The notes below the pieces were generated by a model, which had not been told where the DNA came from, ran no database searches, and worked only from the letters and a program-made list of their open reading frames with translations. A program made the position numbers and the translations under genes. DNA of 64,000 bases from Haematobia irritans (lineage: Eukaryota; Arthropoda; Insecta; Diptera; Muscidae). Shown here piece by piece: positions 11,321 to 23,711 of this stretch; positions within the stretch are counted from its first letter, which is position 1; the number at the start of each line of letters is the position of its first letter. The stretch covers positions 91,676,852-91,740,851 of the forward strand of contig NC_134401.1 of assembly GCF_050003625.1 (NCBI RefSeq). Direction: 5' to 3'.

Positions 11321-11990
11321 GCTTCTATCAAGTAAGTACGCCGAATGTGGTGTGTATCGGTTCACGTTTTGATACAGCCAACATATAGCTTGATATCTCG
11401 ATTTGATTTCTTGAGCGTGTAGATATCCGAATTTTTATCCGATTTGCATGAAATTAAAAATCTAGAGGTATTTTGGGTTCATAAACAAGTGTGCGAAACA
11501 TTGTGTGTATCGGTCCATGTTTTGTTGTAGCCCCCATATGCCCGATCTGCTGATTTGACTTTTTGGCTTCTAGAAAAAGCATTTGCCTGAAATTGGATAT
11601 CTAGAAGTATTTTAGATCCACACATAAGTGTGCTGAAGATAGTGTGTATGGGTTCATGTTTTAGTATTTCCCTCATATAGACCGATCTCCCGATTTGATC
11701 TCTTGAGCGTCTAGACATCCCAACTTTTATCCGATTTGCCTGAAATTCAAAATCTAGAGGCATTTTGAGTCCGTAAATAGGTGTAGCGAATATCATGTGG
11801 ATCGGTCCCTAGATTGGTATAGGCCCCATATATTAAGTCGCGCGATTTCCATATGTCATCAAATTCACCAGAAATTCAATATATTTCCAAGTAACCCAAC
11901 GAAGAGTTTTCAAAGAATACAATTATATTATTTGATTCTTGGTAGTGGATTCGGCCGGGCCGAACTTCGGTTTCACTTAGCGTGATTGTA
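11321..11990 (-). mobile_element. Class C DINE/HINE-like fragment
   Basis: Units of the class C type (GATCGGTCCATGTTTT, CCCGATTTGA, CTAGAAGTATTTT) spaced about 150 bp. Near 11950 the 5' hairpin is seen in reverse orientation: TTCGGCCGGGCCGAACTT. The opposite terminus is lost. Confidence 0.55.
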
Positions 11991-12582
11991 ATATAGGCAC
12001 CTTATAGTGACTGACCATAGTAATATTACAAAGAAAATATTAACAGTTTCTCTCCATATCAGTGGTTTGTTTCTATTGCTGTCAAAAATACTAGGAATTA
12101 ACTCAGAACTGATTACTAATAGAAATAGCTGTCAGAACATTATCCTCCACCGTTCATGGCATCATCACCGGCTTTTCGAATGACATGAAAAATTCTATAA
12201 TGTTTTTTTCCCTGTTTTTTGTTCATGGGATCTTCTTAAACTCGTTTGTCCTGACATATTTATAATAGTCTTGTCTCTTTCTTCTTTTCTTCAACTTACA
12301 TATTTATCGCCTTCTATGAACTTTATGAACTCAATGAAGCTGAGAATATCCTAAAGATGGAAGTATCAAAAAAAAAAAAAAACGTGTACTAAGAAGTTTA
12401 TATTACAAAGGGAAAACTTTGGAATTAATTGAAATATGAAAGTAAGAAGAGAAGTGTAAGTCAATAAAGTTATAATTGGAGCTAATGTCCTCTCGTAGAG
12501 GAGAAAAGAAAATATTAACACTTCATAGCAAACTTCGATAAATAAAAAAGTTTGGGTTAAGATGCATGAAATCGACGTGCTA
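11991..12582. other. Unrecognised sequence
   Basis: No confident gene or repeat. A 95-residue minus-strand open frame (12366-12653) is low-complexity, F/L-rich and crosses an A-run, so I do not consider it coding. Direct counterparts elsewhere in the window were not seen. Confidence 0.3.
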
Positions 12583-12960
12583 CCCAGCAAAAAAAAAAAG
12601 CGTCGCCAAAAAAGTAGTGAAAATGTTCTGTTTGGATCCGGAAGTGGTGCCAAATTGACGCAGAAGCGATGAATTTAACATGGGCTTAGACGGATCATTA
12701 GACGGATGTCCACCATTTCACCAGCCGCTGCACTGAATTTGCATCACTTCTTAAGGTGTGAGGAGAATTCAGTGTTTTGGATGTGGATTAAGAAATTTTG
12801 CGATATTTTGACAAATAAATAATTTTTAAAATTTGTTATGATTTTGAATGCATTCTAACGCTTGTCTGGAACGTTTGACACCAAATATTTTCAAAAATTC
12901 GTAATTTTTCTAGAATGGATTTAGCATGTTTTTCGACAAAATTTAAACATTTTATACCAT
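12583..12960 (+). repeat. Possible MITE fragment with CCCAGCAAAAA end
   Basis: TA then CCCAGCAAAAAAAAAAAGCG at 12581-12602 matches the terminal motif of the element at 33599-34560. The far end was not located, so it may be truncated or solo. The right end of another such element (TTTTTTTGCTGGG then TA) is at about 16131-16143. Confidence 0.4.
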
Positions 12961-12977
12961 TTTATTATTTCTTACGG

Positions 12978-13189
12978 CCATTTTCATGTAGCTCCGTTAG
13001 GCTTTAACTGCCTGTTAACAGAAAGAAAAATGGAAATAACTTTTCTCCGGTTAGCTTTAACTGACAAATTTTCAACAGTTAAGTTTCTAACTGGCATTTG
13101 GAATATATACGCAAAATGACAGATATGTAGATATCACGGTTTAAAAGTTCGTTAGCTAACGTAGCACTAACGGAGCTTCATGAAAATGG
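12978..13189. mobile_element. Snap-back MITE, ~212 bp
   Basis: Left end CCATTTTCATGTAGCTCCGT pairs with right end ACGGAGCTTCATGAAAATGG over about 25 bp with one mismatch. Further weaker pairing (TTAACTG/GTTAGCTAACG) lies inside. No clear target duplication was found, so the exact ends are uncertain. Confidence 0.7.
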
Positions 13190-13262
13190 GGGTTAGTCTG
13201 ATTTTAACCTATTTGAAAAAAAATTAATTTCCCATTAAAAATATGAAAAAAAACGAGTTATA

Positions 13263-16034
13263 AACAAGCATATACGGTCGCAAGTTCGGCCAGGCCGAAT
13301 CTTATGTACCCACCACCATGGATTGCCTAGAAAATTCTACGAAAGACTATCATCCACAATCGAATTACTTGGGTTGTGGTATCTTAAAACTTCTTAACAT
13401 CGTTTTCTAAATTGTGATTTAGCCTATATTAGACAAAAAAAGTTATGTATAGTTAAGTCTACAAATAATTACGAATCGATATGGACTTTTTGTACGTAGA
13501 GAGCCAGAATTGAAATATGGGGATCGCTTATATAGGGGCTATATACAATTATGAAATTGATATGGACCAATTTTTGTGTGATTGGGGATCGATTTATCTG
13601 AGGGCCATATATAACTATAGACCGATATGGACCTAGTTAGACATGGTTGTTAACGACCATATACTAGCACAATGTACCAAATTTCAACTCACTCGGATGA
13701 AATTTGCTCCTCCAAGAGGTTCCAAAACCAAATCTCGGGATCGGTTTATATGGGGCTATGTACGATTATGGACTGATATGGACCACTTTTGGCATGGTTG
13801 TTAAATATCATATACTACCACCACGTACCAAATTTTAAGCAGATCGGATGAATTTTGCTTCTCCAAAAGGCACCGGAGGTCAAATCTGGGGATCGGTTTA
13901 TATGGGAGCTATATATAATTATGGACTGATAGGAACCAATTCCTGCATGGTTGTTGGATACCATATACTAACATCACGTACCAAATTTCAACTGAATCAG
14001 ATGAATTTTGGTCTTCCAAGAGGTTCCGGAGGCCAAATCTGGAGATCGGTTTATATGGGGGTATATATAATTATGAACCGATGTGGACCAATTTTTGCAT
14101 GGTTGTTAGAGACCATATACTAACATCACGTACAAAATTTCAGCCGGATCGGATGAAATTTGCTTCTCTTAGAGGCCTCGCTAGCCAAATCGGGGGATCG
14201 GTTTATAGGGGGGCTATATATAATTATGGACCGATGTGGACCAGTTTTTGCATGGTTGTTAGAGACCATATACTGACACCATGTACCAAATTCCAGCCGG
14301 ATCGGGTGAAATTTGCTTCTCTTAGAGGCCTCGCAAGCCAAATCGGGGGATCGGTTTATATGGGGGCTATATATAATTATGAACCGATGTCGACTAATTT
14401 TTGCATGGTTGTTAGAGACCATATACTAACACCATGTACCAAATTTCAGCCAGATCGGATGAAATTTGCTTCTCTTAGAGGCCTCGCAAGCCAAATCGGG
14501 GGATCGGTTTATATGGGGGCTATATATAATTATGGACCGATGTGGACCAGTTTTTGCATGGTCATTAGAGACCATATTTATACTACCACCATGTACCAAA
14601 TTTCAGCCGGATCGGGTGAAATTTGCTTCTCTTAGAGGCCTCGCAAGCCAAATCTGGTGATCGGTTTATATGGGGGCTATATATAATTATGGACCGATGT
14701 GGACCAATTTTTGCATGGTTGTTAGAGATCATATACTAACACCATGTACCAAATTTCAGCCGGATCGGGTGAAATTTGCTTCTCTTAGGGGCCTCGCAAG
14801 CCAAATCGGGGGATCGGTTTATATGGGGGCTATATATAATTATGAACCGATGTCGACCAATTTTTGCATGGTTGTTAGAGACCATATACTAACACCATGT
14901 ACCAAATTTCAGCCAGATCGGATGAAATTTGCTTCTCTTAGAGGCCTCGCAAGCCAAATCGGGGGATCGGTTTATATGGGGGCTATATATAATTATGGAC
15001 CGATGTGGACCAGTTTTTGCATGGTCATTAGAGACCATATTTATACTACCACCATGTACCAAATTTCAGCCGGATCGGGTGAAATTTGCTTCTCTTAGAG
15101 GCCTCGCAAGCCAAATCGGGGGATCGGTTTATATGGGGGCTATATATAATTATGGACCAATGTGGACCAGTTTTTGCATGGTCATTAGAGACCATATTTA
15201 TACTACCACCATGTACCAAATTTCAGCCGGATCGGGTGAAATTTGCTTCTCTTAGAGGCCTCGCAAGCCAAATCTGGTGATCGGTTTATATGGGGGCTAT
15301 ATATAATTATGGACCGATGTGGACCAATTTTTGCATGGTTGTTAGAGATCATATACTAACACCATGTACCAAATTTCAGCCGGATCGGATGAAAGTTGCT
15401 TCTCTTTGAGGCTCCGCAAGCCAAATCTGGGGATCGGATTATATGGGGGCTATATATAATTATGGACCGATGTGGACCAGTTTTTGCATGGATGTTAGAG
15501 ACCATATACTGACACCATGTACCAAATTTCAGCCGGATCGGGTGAAATTTGCTTCTCTTAGGGGCCTCGCTAGCCAAATCGGGGGATCGGTTTATATGGG
15601 GGCTATATATAATTATGGACCGATGTGGACCAATTTTTGCATGGTTTTTAGAGACCATATACTAACACCATGTACCAAATTTCAGCCGGATCGGATGAAA
15701 TTTGCTTCTCTTAGAGGCCTCGCAAGCCAAATTTTGGGGTCCGTTTATATGGGGGCTATACGTAAAAGTGGACCGATATGGCCCATTTGCAATACCATCC
15801 GACCTACATCAATAACAACTACTTGTGCCAAGTTTCAAGTCGATAGCTTGTTTCGTTCGGAAGTTAGCGTGATTTCAACAGACGGACGGACGGACGGACA
15901 TGCTCAGATCGACTCAGAATTTCACCACGACCCAGAATATATATACTTTATGGGGTCTTAGAGCAATATTTCGATGTGTTACAAACGGAATGACAAAGTT
16001 AATATACCCCCCATCCTATGGTGGTGGGTATAAA
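13263..16034 (+). mobile_element. Class A DINE/HINE-like element A2, most complete copy
   Basis: Has all parts in order: 5' end AACAAGCATATACGG with TTCGGCCAGGCCGAA; a non-repeated ~250-bp segment; a central tandem array; and a tail with GACGGACGGACGGACGGAC and CACGACCCAGAATATATATA. It closes with the 3' hairpin ATACCCCCCATCCTATGGTGGTGGGTATAAAAA at about 16003-16035. The open frames crossing the array are repeat-unit artefacts, with no stop because the unit length is a multiple of three. Confidence 0.75.
14040..15735 (+). repeat. 153/157-bp tandem array with a higher-order repeat
   Basis: The word CCAAATCGGGGGATCGG or a variant recurs near 14191, 14344, 14497, 14654, 14807, 14960, 15117, 15274, 15427, 15580 and 15733. 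Intervals are 153, 153, 157, 153, 153, 157, 157, 153, 153 and 153. Units with a 4-bp insertion (ATATTTATACTACCACC) mark a 463-bp higher-order repeat (14497 to 14960). Adjacent units are nearly identical, so the expansion is recent. Confidence 0.9.
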
Positions 16035-16210
16035 AATTGATCAAATTAAGCAGTTAAAATAAAGAACATCTTTTGGAGGGCATTTTGGCAAGTTCTTTTA
16101 AAGTTGTGCCTTGAGAAGAACTTCCAAATTTTTTTGCTGGGTACGACATCTCATAGCTAGCACCTACAGCTAATGCCATAAATAGAACAAATAAAGCAAT
16201 GATATATAAC
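16035..16210. other. Mixed repeat debris
   Basis: Contains a TTTTTTTGCTGGG end with TA at 16131-16145, matching the terminus of the 33599-34560 family, and otherwise unassigned AT-rich DNA. Confidence 0.35.
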
Positions 16211-16219
16211 CACAAATAA

Positions 16220-16360
16220 AAACAAGTATATATAGTTGTAAGTTGGGCCGCGCCGGTCCTAAAATATCCACCATCACGAATCGAATGTAATACTTTCCAC
16301 TGAAAGCCCCTTGAAAAAGAATTCAGGTGGATTTTAAGAAACCTCCCTACAGGCAATTTG
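16220..16360 (+). mobile_element. 5' end fragment of a DINE/HINE-like element
   Basis: AACAAGTATATATAGTTGTA followed by a GGGCCGCGCC hairpin and CCACCATCACGAATCGAATGT. This is the standard 5' organisation, here without a repeat array or 3' end. Confidence 0.55.
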
Positions 16361-16790
16361 TGCACATTGACACTGAGGGACCTATCACAGGACTGTTACC
16401 GGTACTGAAGTTTGTACCAATTTTGAAACAGTCATAATTTATTGATTTCCGTAATCGTTTGATATTAAAATCTTATTAGATCTACACATTTAGTGTATAT
16501 ATTTATCAAAATAAGCTATTGTTCAAAATATTTCAAAAGTATTTAATTTTTGATGGGAGAGATCTGTTTCATGGGAATGGATGTCCAAATGAAACAGATC
16601 TCTAAGAGTTTGTCCAAGACTGGTTCATGAGGACCTGTCTAGGGGTGCTTCTAATAAATTGTCCCAGGACGTGTCCTTTGGGATGAGTTCAAGTCATGTC
16701 CTAAAGTGTAAAATTGCCCCGTCAGTGACAAACCCATGATAAAATAACCGGGTTTCACCAGAACTGGAACTAGTACATGCACACCCTCTA
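16361..16790. other. Unrecognised sequence with a perfect hairpin
   Basis: No gene. A 15-bp perfect hairpin is at 16558-16603. The words GACCTATCACAGGACTG (about 16379) and GACCTATTACAGGACTGG (about 43915) suggest a shared but undefined repeat. Confidence 0.4.
16558..16603. repeat. Perfect 15-bp hairpin
   Basis: AGAGATCTGTTTCAT at 16558-16572 is exactly complementary to ATGAAACAGATCTCT at 16589-16603, with a 16-base loop. Confidence 0.9.
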
Positions 16791-17154
16791 CACTGGTAGA
16801 AAAAAAATTTTAATGAAATTTTCTTTGTGTGGATATATTTTTAAGGCGCCAATTGGTTACTTCCATTATTTTACTTGCAGCATACTCTCTAGGTCTCTCT
16901 CTCTTTCTAAACACATATTTGTTTATAGGCTATTTCCAAATAAATATATGTTTGCATCTAAGCATATTATATTTACAAACATTTTATGTCCCAAACATAA
17001 TATGTTCTAACATATTAACATATATGTCCCAAACATATTATTCTAGTTTATGAACATTATATGCTTTCATTTAAAAATATTGTGTTAAAAAATTGAGTTC
17101 CAAACATATAATTTTTACACCCAAACATATGAAAAACAGTCTTTTTCATCCGTG
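16791..17154. mobile_element. CAC-ended MITE, family D, short copy
   Basis: Left end CACTGGTAGAAAAAAAATTT after TA. Right end is ...AACAGTCTTTTTCATCCGTG, identical to the right end of the 8151-9100 copy. The interior holds the AAACATAT-rich segment. Right-flank TA is absent, so one border may be rearranged. Confidence 0.55.
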
Positions 17155-17429
17155 CTCACCAAGGATTAGTCCTGTATTAGTACTGTGGTTAATCCATTTC
17201 CCTTTGGGATAATCCTTCAAGAAAATTATCATACAAATTGTCACAACTTAGAAATCGAATTATCCGATCGATCTCTTCGTGTTCATTCAAGTAGTGAGGG
17301 TAATGAGTGTAAAAATCTACAAAATATAGACTTCAAATCATATGAAAGTCATTAGTTCATTGGATTTTCTTGCACAGTTAGGCCAGAAGATTAAGTTTCT
17401 TATAAACTCAAAAAAGAATGATTCTTATA

Positions 17430-18775
17430 AATCTTGGACTGACAAATTTTTGCATGGAAATAAAATTTTGACAAATTTTTCGATAGGAATTAAATTTGTA
17501 TAAAATTTTCTAGAGAAATAAAATTTTGACAAAATTTTGTATGAAAAAAAAATTTGTAAGAAAATAAAATTTTGGACACATTTTGTATGAAAATAAAATT
17601 TTGACAAAATTTTGCATGGAAATCAAATTTTTGCACAATTTTCTATAGAAATAAAATTTTGACAAATTTTTCTATAGAAATAAAATTTTGACAAAATTTC
17701 CATAGGAATAAAATTTTGACAAAATTTTCTATAAAAATAAATTTTTGGCAAAAGTTTTCTATAGAAATAAAATTTTTCGATTGGAATAAAATTTGGACAA
17801 AATTTGCTATAGAAATAAATTTTGGACAAAATTTTCAATAGAAATAAAATTTGTATAACATTTTCTAGAGAAATAAAATTTTGACAAAATTTTGTATGAA
17901 AATAAAATGTTGAAAAAATTTTGCATGGAAATAAAATGTTGACAAAATTTTCTATAGAAATAAAATTTTGACAAAAGTTTTCTATAGAAATAAAATTTTG
18001 ACAAAGTTTTCGATAGGTATAAAATTTGGACAAAATTTGCTATAGAAATGAATTTTGGACAAAATTTTCTAGAGAAATAAAATTTTGACAAAATTTTGTA
18101 CGAAAATAAAAGTTTGACAAAGTTTTGCATGGAAATAAAATTTTGACAATTTTTTCTATAGAAATAAAATTTGGACAAAATTTGCTATAGAAATAAATTT
18201 TGGACAACATTTTCAATAGAAATTAAATTTTGGATAAAATTTTCCATAGAAATAAAATTTTGTAAGGAAATAAAATTTCTAAAAATTTTTCTATAGGAAT
18301 AACATTTTAACAAAATTTTGTATGAAAAAAAAAAATGTGTGAAATAAAATTTAGACGAAATTTTCTATAGAAATAAAATTTTGGCAAAATTTTTTATAGA
18401 AATAAAAAAAATCTATAGAAATCAAATATTGACAAAATTTTCTGTAGAAATAAAATTTGGACAAATTTTTTTTATAGAAACAAAATTTAGACAAAATTTT
18501 CTATAGAAACAAAATTTAGACAAAATTTTCTATAGAAATAAAATTTTGAAATTTTGTAAGAAACAAAAATTAACAAAAATCTGTGTGAACTAAAATTTGG
18601 ACGAAATTTTCTACTGAAATAAAATTTTGGCAAAATTTTTATGAAAAATAAAATTTTGGCAAATATTTGTTTAGAAATAACATTTTGACAAACCTTTTTA
18701 CAAAACTAAACTTTTGAACAAATTTTCTATAGAAATAAAATTTGGACAACATTTTCTATAGAAATAAAAATACAA
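17430..18775 (+). repeat. ~29-bp minisatellite (TTTTCTATAGAAATAAAATT)
   Basis: About 45 degenerate copies of a unit reading roughly AATTTTCTATAGAAATAAAATTTTGACAA, of 27-32 bp. Each unit carries a near-palindromic TTCTATAGAA core. Minus-strand open frames through it (KFYFYRKFCQNF repeats) are artefacts of the unit. Confidence 0.9.
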
Positions 18776-18825
18776 GTCGACTGTCAACAAAAAAATTACA
18801 AGTCGACTGTCAACAAAGTTAACTA

Positions 18826-19326
18826 CACTGAAAAAACAGTGAACCCACCAGGAAGAAAACCTTCGGTTAATTTTAGAAAATTTTGAATATTTGTAGAAAA
18901 TTTTAACTAAACAGTATTACAAACGTTGGCATCACGCCGATGTCATAAAAATAAGTAAATATTTTTCAACAAATACAAGAATATTTATTAGACATAACTA
19001 AGTTTTTTCACTTGTTAAAGAAAATTTTGTAGTTTGAAGAAAAATCTTGGAGTTCAAAATTGCAAGAATGTCCTTAGTGACATACGAAGTTCACGATGGA
19101 CGCATTTTTGGTAAAATTTACAAATTTAAAGAAATTCTGAACTATTTTGTGGAAGACACGAATTTAGTTAATCTTTATGCTTCCTCGGGTTTAGTTAATT
19201 TAACTAACGTACACAAAAAAGTATTAGAGTAAAGAAAACATTCTCCAAACATAATACATATTTCTATGAACTAAAATAAAGTTAAATTGGCTTTAGTGAA
19301 ATAGAGAGTTCACTTTTTTTTGAGTG
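18826..19326. mobile_element. CAC-ended MITE, family G, full copy (501 bp)
   Basis: Left end CACTGAAAAAACAGTGAAC and right end GTTCACTTTTTTTTGAGTG are inverted repeats. TA flanks both sides (18824-18825, 19327-19328). A second, left-truncated copy is at 49997-50489. Both copies retain a similar short frame reading TYEVHD...IYKFKEILNYFVEDTNLVNLY. Its status is unclear, as the second copy contains an extra ~20 bp in it. Confidence 0.8.
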
Positions 19327-19329
19327 TAC

Positions 19330-20555
19330 ACGTACCTTGAAGCTGCTCCCAAAGAACTGCTAAAATGTTTGTCTACGGGCAGAAAGTATACCATCATAAA
19401 GATTGGATGACAAGTGATGATTGAAACTCAACACTAAGGGTTACCGGTGAGTCTGTCAAATTCATACTTTCCGCGGTTTGTTTGTGAAAATTGTATTTAT
19501 TACCACTGGAAAGCTAATTTGTGCACCGCCCTATTAAACCCACCTTTAGAACAAATAATTGTTCAGCCACATGGTGGAAACACTCAAATTGCAAGTCGTA
19601 ACCAACGCGCCGCATAGCCCCACTATTGATCCTTCTGATTACAACTTGTCCCGATCGATAACGCGTGACCTGGTTAATCAGCATTTTTGTTTTTGGGAAG
19701 AATGATTCGTGGATTGGGTCAAAATACGAGTCATGTTTTTTCGCAATATTCTTATATTGCCAGAAAAATGGGAAATAGTAATGGCTAGGGATGGACAATT
19801 TTTTGATTAAACACCAGGTTCAATTTTTTCGTAATAAATTATTAAACATCCGCATTTTTGATTTGCGCTCACAATTTTATATTAGATCCATGGATGGACG
19901 GGTTTAAGATTCGGCCTTGTTTTTATTAACTTCGTGTACAAACAACGTATACCGATGAATCTGAAAATGGTAGTCCATCACTTCATATCATTTCCTCTTT
20001 ATCAATAACTTGACGAGCTTTCCCTGTGGTTATTTTACCATTAACCTATTCTACATTGTAGTTGACTTTTCATATTCAATCAATCTCAGATTGTACAAAA
20101 ATCACAAAAATTGCATATCTATTCCCTCAACATATCATTTGTGTCTCATGGTTGTGAATATTGTAAGCGATGCTGATAACCCCAAGCTATTTACAATCAT
20201 CCAACCGAAAATGCACTGTTTCACCAAGGAGATCTTGTTCATATTTGCATTGCGGCTAAGTACAAACCCAACCACTCTAAATGGGGAAGTTTGCATCAAG
20301 ACTCCATAAAGAGCCATGAATATTTCCTTCGTGGTTTGTGTCAGCACTGGGGCAAAAAATAAATTATCTGCATATGTATGAGTGGGAATGTACCCAAAGA
20401 AGAATAAATTTTAAGTTTCTTTAGAGTAGCACGATAGATGAATTAAAGCAACTACTCAATGTGATGCAAGGATTAGCAAAGATTATCCTAAAATGCACTG
20501 AAGAAATATAGTCGTACGCACAAAAACTGCATGCCCTTAAAAATTCAAATGCCAT
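19330..20555. other. Unrecognised, apparently non-repetitive sequence
   Basis: No counterpart found elsewhere in the window. Overlapping open frames on both strands (19514-19798 minus, 20010-20309 plus, 20135-20347 minus) show no recognisable domain and no convincing splice context. It could be host intronic or intergenic DNA. Confidence 0.35.
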
Positions 20556-20559
20556 TTTT

Positions 20560-20860
20560 ACGTAGCATAGAAGACCCACTTAGACCCCATATAATATATA
20601 TGTCAATCGACTCAGTATCATTTCCTGAGTCGATCTATCCCTTGGTGTTCGTCCGTTCGTTCGTTCGTCTATCCATGTATCTGTTGTTCCAAGGATTACA
20701 GTCGTACATATTAACCAATTTTGATGAAATTTTGTACAGTGTGTTTCTTTTGGCACATTGACGAACGCTTTGAATTTGAAGAAAATCGGATCAATTTTAG
20801 GTATAGCCCCCAATTTATATATATCGCCCGATTTCAATAATTGGGGTCATATTCACGGTT
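20560..20860 (-). mobile_element. Class B DINE/HINE-like fragment
   Basis: Contains ACCCCATATAATATATATGT, GTTCGTCCGTTCGTTCGTTCG, GATTTTGATGAAATTTTGTACAG and CGCCCGATTTCAATAA, all aligned with 4237-4510. It ends at the GGTTGCCACAGTTGGTAGAA block that leads into the minisatellite. Confidence 0.6.
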
Positions 20861-20979
20861 GCCACAGTTGGTAGAATTCTACCAAAAATGGTAGATTTTG
20901 TTACTGTTAAGTAGATTGCTAGAATTCTTAACGTTTTGGTAGATTTTGCAAAATGTTCCTCTAAAACTCAAATGTACTT

Positions 20980-23440
20980 CATAATTTTTCTATAGAAATA
21001 AATTTTTTTAGAAAAACTTTTTATAGAAATAAAATTTTGAGCAAATTTTCTATAGACATACAATTTGGAGAAAATTTTTTATAGAAATAAAATTTTGAGA
21101 AAATGTTCTATAGAAATTAAATTTTGACAAAATTTTCTATAGAAATAAAATTTTGACAAAATTTTCTATAGAAATAAATTTTCGGGAAAATTTTCTATAG
21201 AAATAAAATTTCGGGAAAATTTTTTATAGAAATAAACTTTTGACAAAATTTTCAATGTAAATAAACTTTTATTTACATTTCTATAAATTTTTTATAGAAA
21301 TGAAATTTTGACAAAATTTTCTATAGAAATAAAATTTTGACAAGATTTTCTATAGAAATAAAATTTCGGGAAATTTGTTTATAAAAATAAACTTTTGACA
21401 AAATTTTCAATGTAAATAAACTTTTTATTTACATTTCTATAAATTTTTTATAGAAATTAAATTTTGACAAAATTTTCTATAGAAATAAAATGTTGACAAG
21501 ATTTTCTATAGAAATAAAATTTCGGGAAATTTTTTTTATAGAAATTAAATTTTGACAAAATTTTCAATGTAAATAAACTTTTTATTTACATTTCTATAAA
21601 TTTTTTATGGAAATTAAATTTTGACAAAATTTTCTATAGGAATGAAATGGTGACAAGATTTTCTATAGAAATAAAATTTCGGGAAATTTTTTATAGAAAT
21701 TAAATTTTGACAACATTTTCTATAGAAATAAAATTTTGACAACATTTTCTATAGAAATAAAATTTCGGGAAAATTTTTTATAGAAATAAACTTTTGATTA
21801 AACTTTAAATGTAAATAAACTTTTTATTTACATTTCTATAAATTTTTTATAGAAATAAAATTTTGAGAAAATATTCTATAGAAATGAAATTTTGACAATA
21901 TTTTCTATAGAAATAAAATTTTGACAAGATTTTCCATAGAAAAAAGTTTCGGGAAAATTTTTTATAGAAATAAACTTTTGACAATTTTCAATGTAAATAA
22001 ACTTTTATTTACATTTCTATACATTTTTATAGAAATGAAATTTTGACAACAGTTTCTATAGAAATAAAATTTTGACAAGATTTTCTATAGATATAAAATT
22101 TCGGGAAATTTTTTTATAGAAATAAACTTTTGACAAAATTTTTAATGTAAATAAACTTTTTATTTACATTTCTATAAATTTTTTATAGAAATTAAATTTT
22201 GACAAAATTTTCTATAGAAATAAAATGTTGACAAGATTTTCTATAGAAATAAAATTTCGGAAAATTTTTTTATAGAAATTAAATTTTGACAAAATTTTCA
22301 ATGTAAATAAACTTTTTATTTACATTTCTATAAATTTTTTATAGAAATTAAATTTTGACAAAATTTTCTATAGGAATAAAATGTTGACAAGATTTTCTAT
22401 AGGAATAAAATTTCGGGAAATTTTTTTATAGAAATTAAATTTTGACAACATTTTCTATAGAAATAAAATTTTGACAACATTTTCTATAGAAATAAAATTT
22501 CGGGAAAATTTTTTATAGAAATAAACTTTTGATAAAACTTTAAATGTAAATAAACTTTTTATTTACATTTCTATAAATTTTTTATAGAAATAAAATTTTG
22601 AGAAAATGTTCTATAGAAATGAAATTTTGACAATATTTTCTATAGAAATAAAATTTTGACAAGATTTTCCATAGAAAAAAATTTCGGGAAAATTTTTTAT
22701 AGAAATAAACTTTTGACAATTTTCAATGTAAATAAACTTTTATTTACATTTCTATACATTTTTATAGAAATGAAATTTTGACAACAGTTTCTATAGAAAT
22801 AAAATTTTGACAAGATTTTCTATAGAAATAAAATTTCGGGAAAATTTTTTATAGAAATAAAATTTCGGGAAAATTTTTTATAGAAATAAACTTTTGATAA
22901 AACTTTAAATGTAAATAAACTTTTTATTTACATTTCTATAAATTTTTTATAGAAATAAAATTTTGAGAAAATGTTTTATAGAAATGAAATTTTGACAAGA
23001 TTTTCCATAGAAAAAAATTTCGGGAAAATTTTTTATAGAAATAAACTTTTGACAATTTTCAATGTAAATAAACTTTTATTTACATTTCTATACATTTTTA
23101 TAGAAATGAAATTTTGACAACATTTTCTATAGAAATAAAATTTTGACAAGATTTTCTATAGAAATAAAATTTCGGGAAATTTTTTTTATAGAAATAAACT
23201 TTTGACAAAATGTTTAATGTAAATAAACTTTTTATTTACATTTCTATAAATTTTTTGTAGAAATTAAATTTTGACAAAATTTTCTATAGAAATAAAATGT
23301 TGACAAGATTTTCTATAGAAATAAAATTTCGCGAAAATTTTTTATAGAAATAAACTTTTGACCAAATTTTCAACGTAAATAAACTTTTTATTTACATTTC
23401 TATAAATTTTTTATAGAAATTAAATTTTGACTAGATTTTC
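20980..23440 (+). repeat. Minisatellite with higher-order structure
   Basis: Same ~29-bp unit as 17430-18775, but organised into blocks ended by a short palindrome AATGTAAATAAACTTTTTATTTACATT. Palindromes recur near 21253, 21408, 21565, 21807, 21989, 22143, 22299, 22542, 22724, 22907, 23060, 23215 and 23371. The spacing series 157, 242, 182, 154 then 156, 243, 182 shows a ~735-bp higher-order unit duplicated in tandem. Confidence 0.85.
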
Positions 23441-23697
23441 TACACTCATAGAAAAAATCATGCACGGCGTGCTCATTTCAAAACGATTCGTTCATGAAAG
23501 TGAATCAACACACATGTGGTGTCAAACTGAGAAGAGGCGGTGTCAATCTGACAACGATAAAATGACACGATGCGTTGTCAAAACAACAACCAGCGTTCAT
23601 GATCTGAAAACGTTATGGTTACGACTTTATAAACAAAATTAAAAAAAAGATTTCCGCTAGCGTGACTCGAACCTGTGTTTTCTGCACCATACACGTT

Positions 23698-23711
23698 AAC
23701 AGTCGCCTTAG
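23698..23711. repeat. Target-site duplication of LINE, left
   Basis: AACAGTCGCCTTAG is repeated at 24723-24736 and brackets the LINE. Confidence 0.92.

Noticed and set aside
12366..12653. 95-residue minus-strand frame ending in VFFFF
   Set aside because: Crosses A-runs, hydrophobic low-complexity composition, no family resemblance and no splice context.
14040..15735. CRISPR array
   Set aside because: Units are contiguous 153/157-bp repeats without spacers, in a eukaryotic repeat element.
13848..15961. Long plus-strand open frames with repeated MGAIYNYGPMWTNFCMVV motifs, as if a repeat protein
   Set aside because: They follow exactly the 153-bp tandem unit, whose length is a multiple of three. 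The same words occur in all class A copies on either strand, broken elsewhere by 157-bp units and stops.
16829..17053. Overlapping frames at 16777-17053
   Set aside because: They fall in the AAACATAT-rich interior of a family D element and have no domain content.
17425..18178. Minus-strand frames rich in KFYFYRKFCQNF
   Set aside because: Translation of the ~29-bp minisatellite; no codon structure beyond the unit.
23427..23642. Plus-strand 71-residue frame and its counterpart at 50892-51074 as a conserved small protein
   Set aside because: Both frames are the same stretch of the 476-bp family F MITE; the similarity reflects shared MITE sequence.
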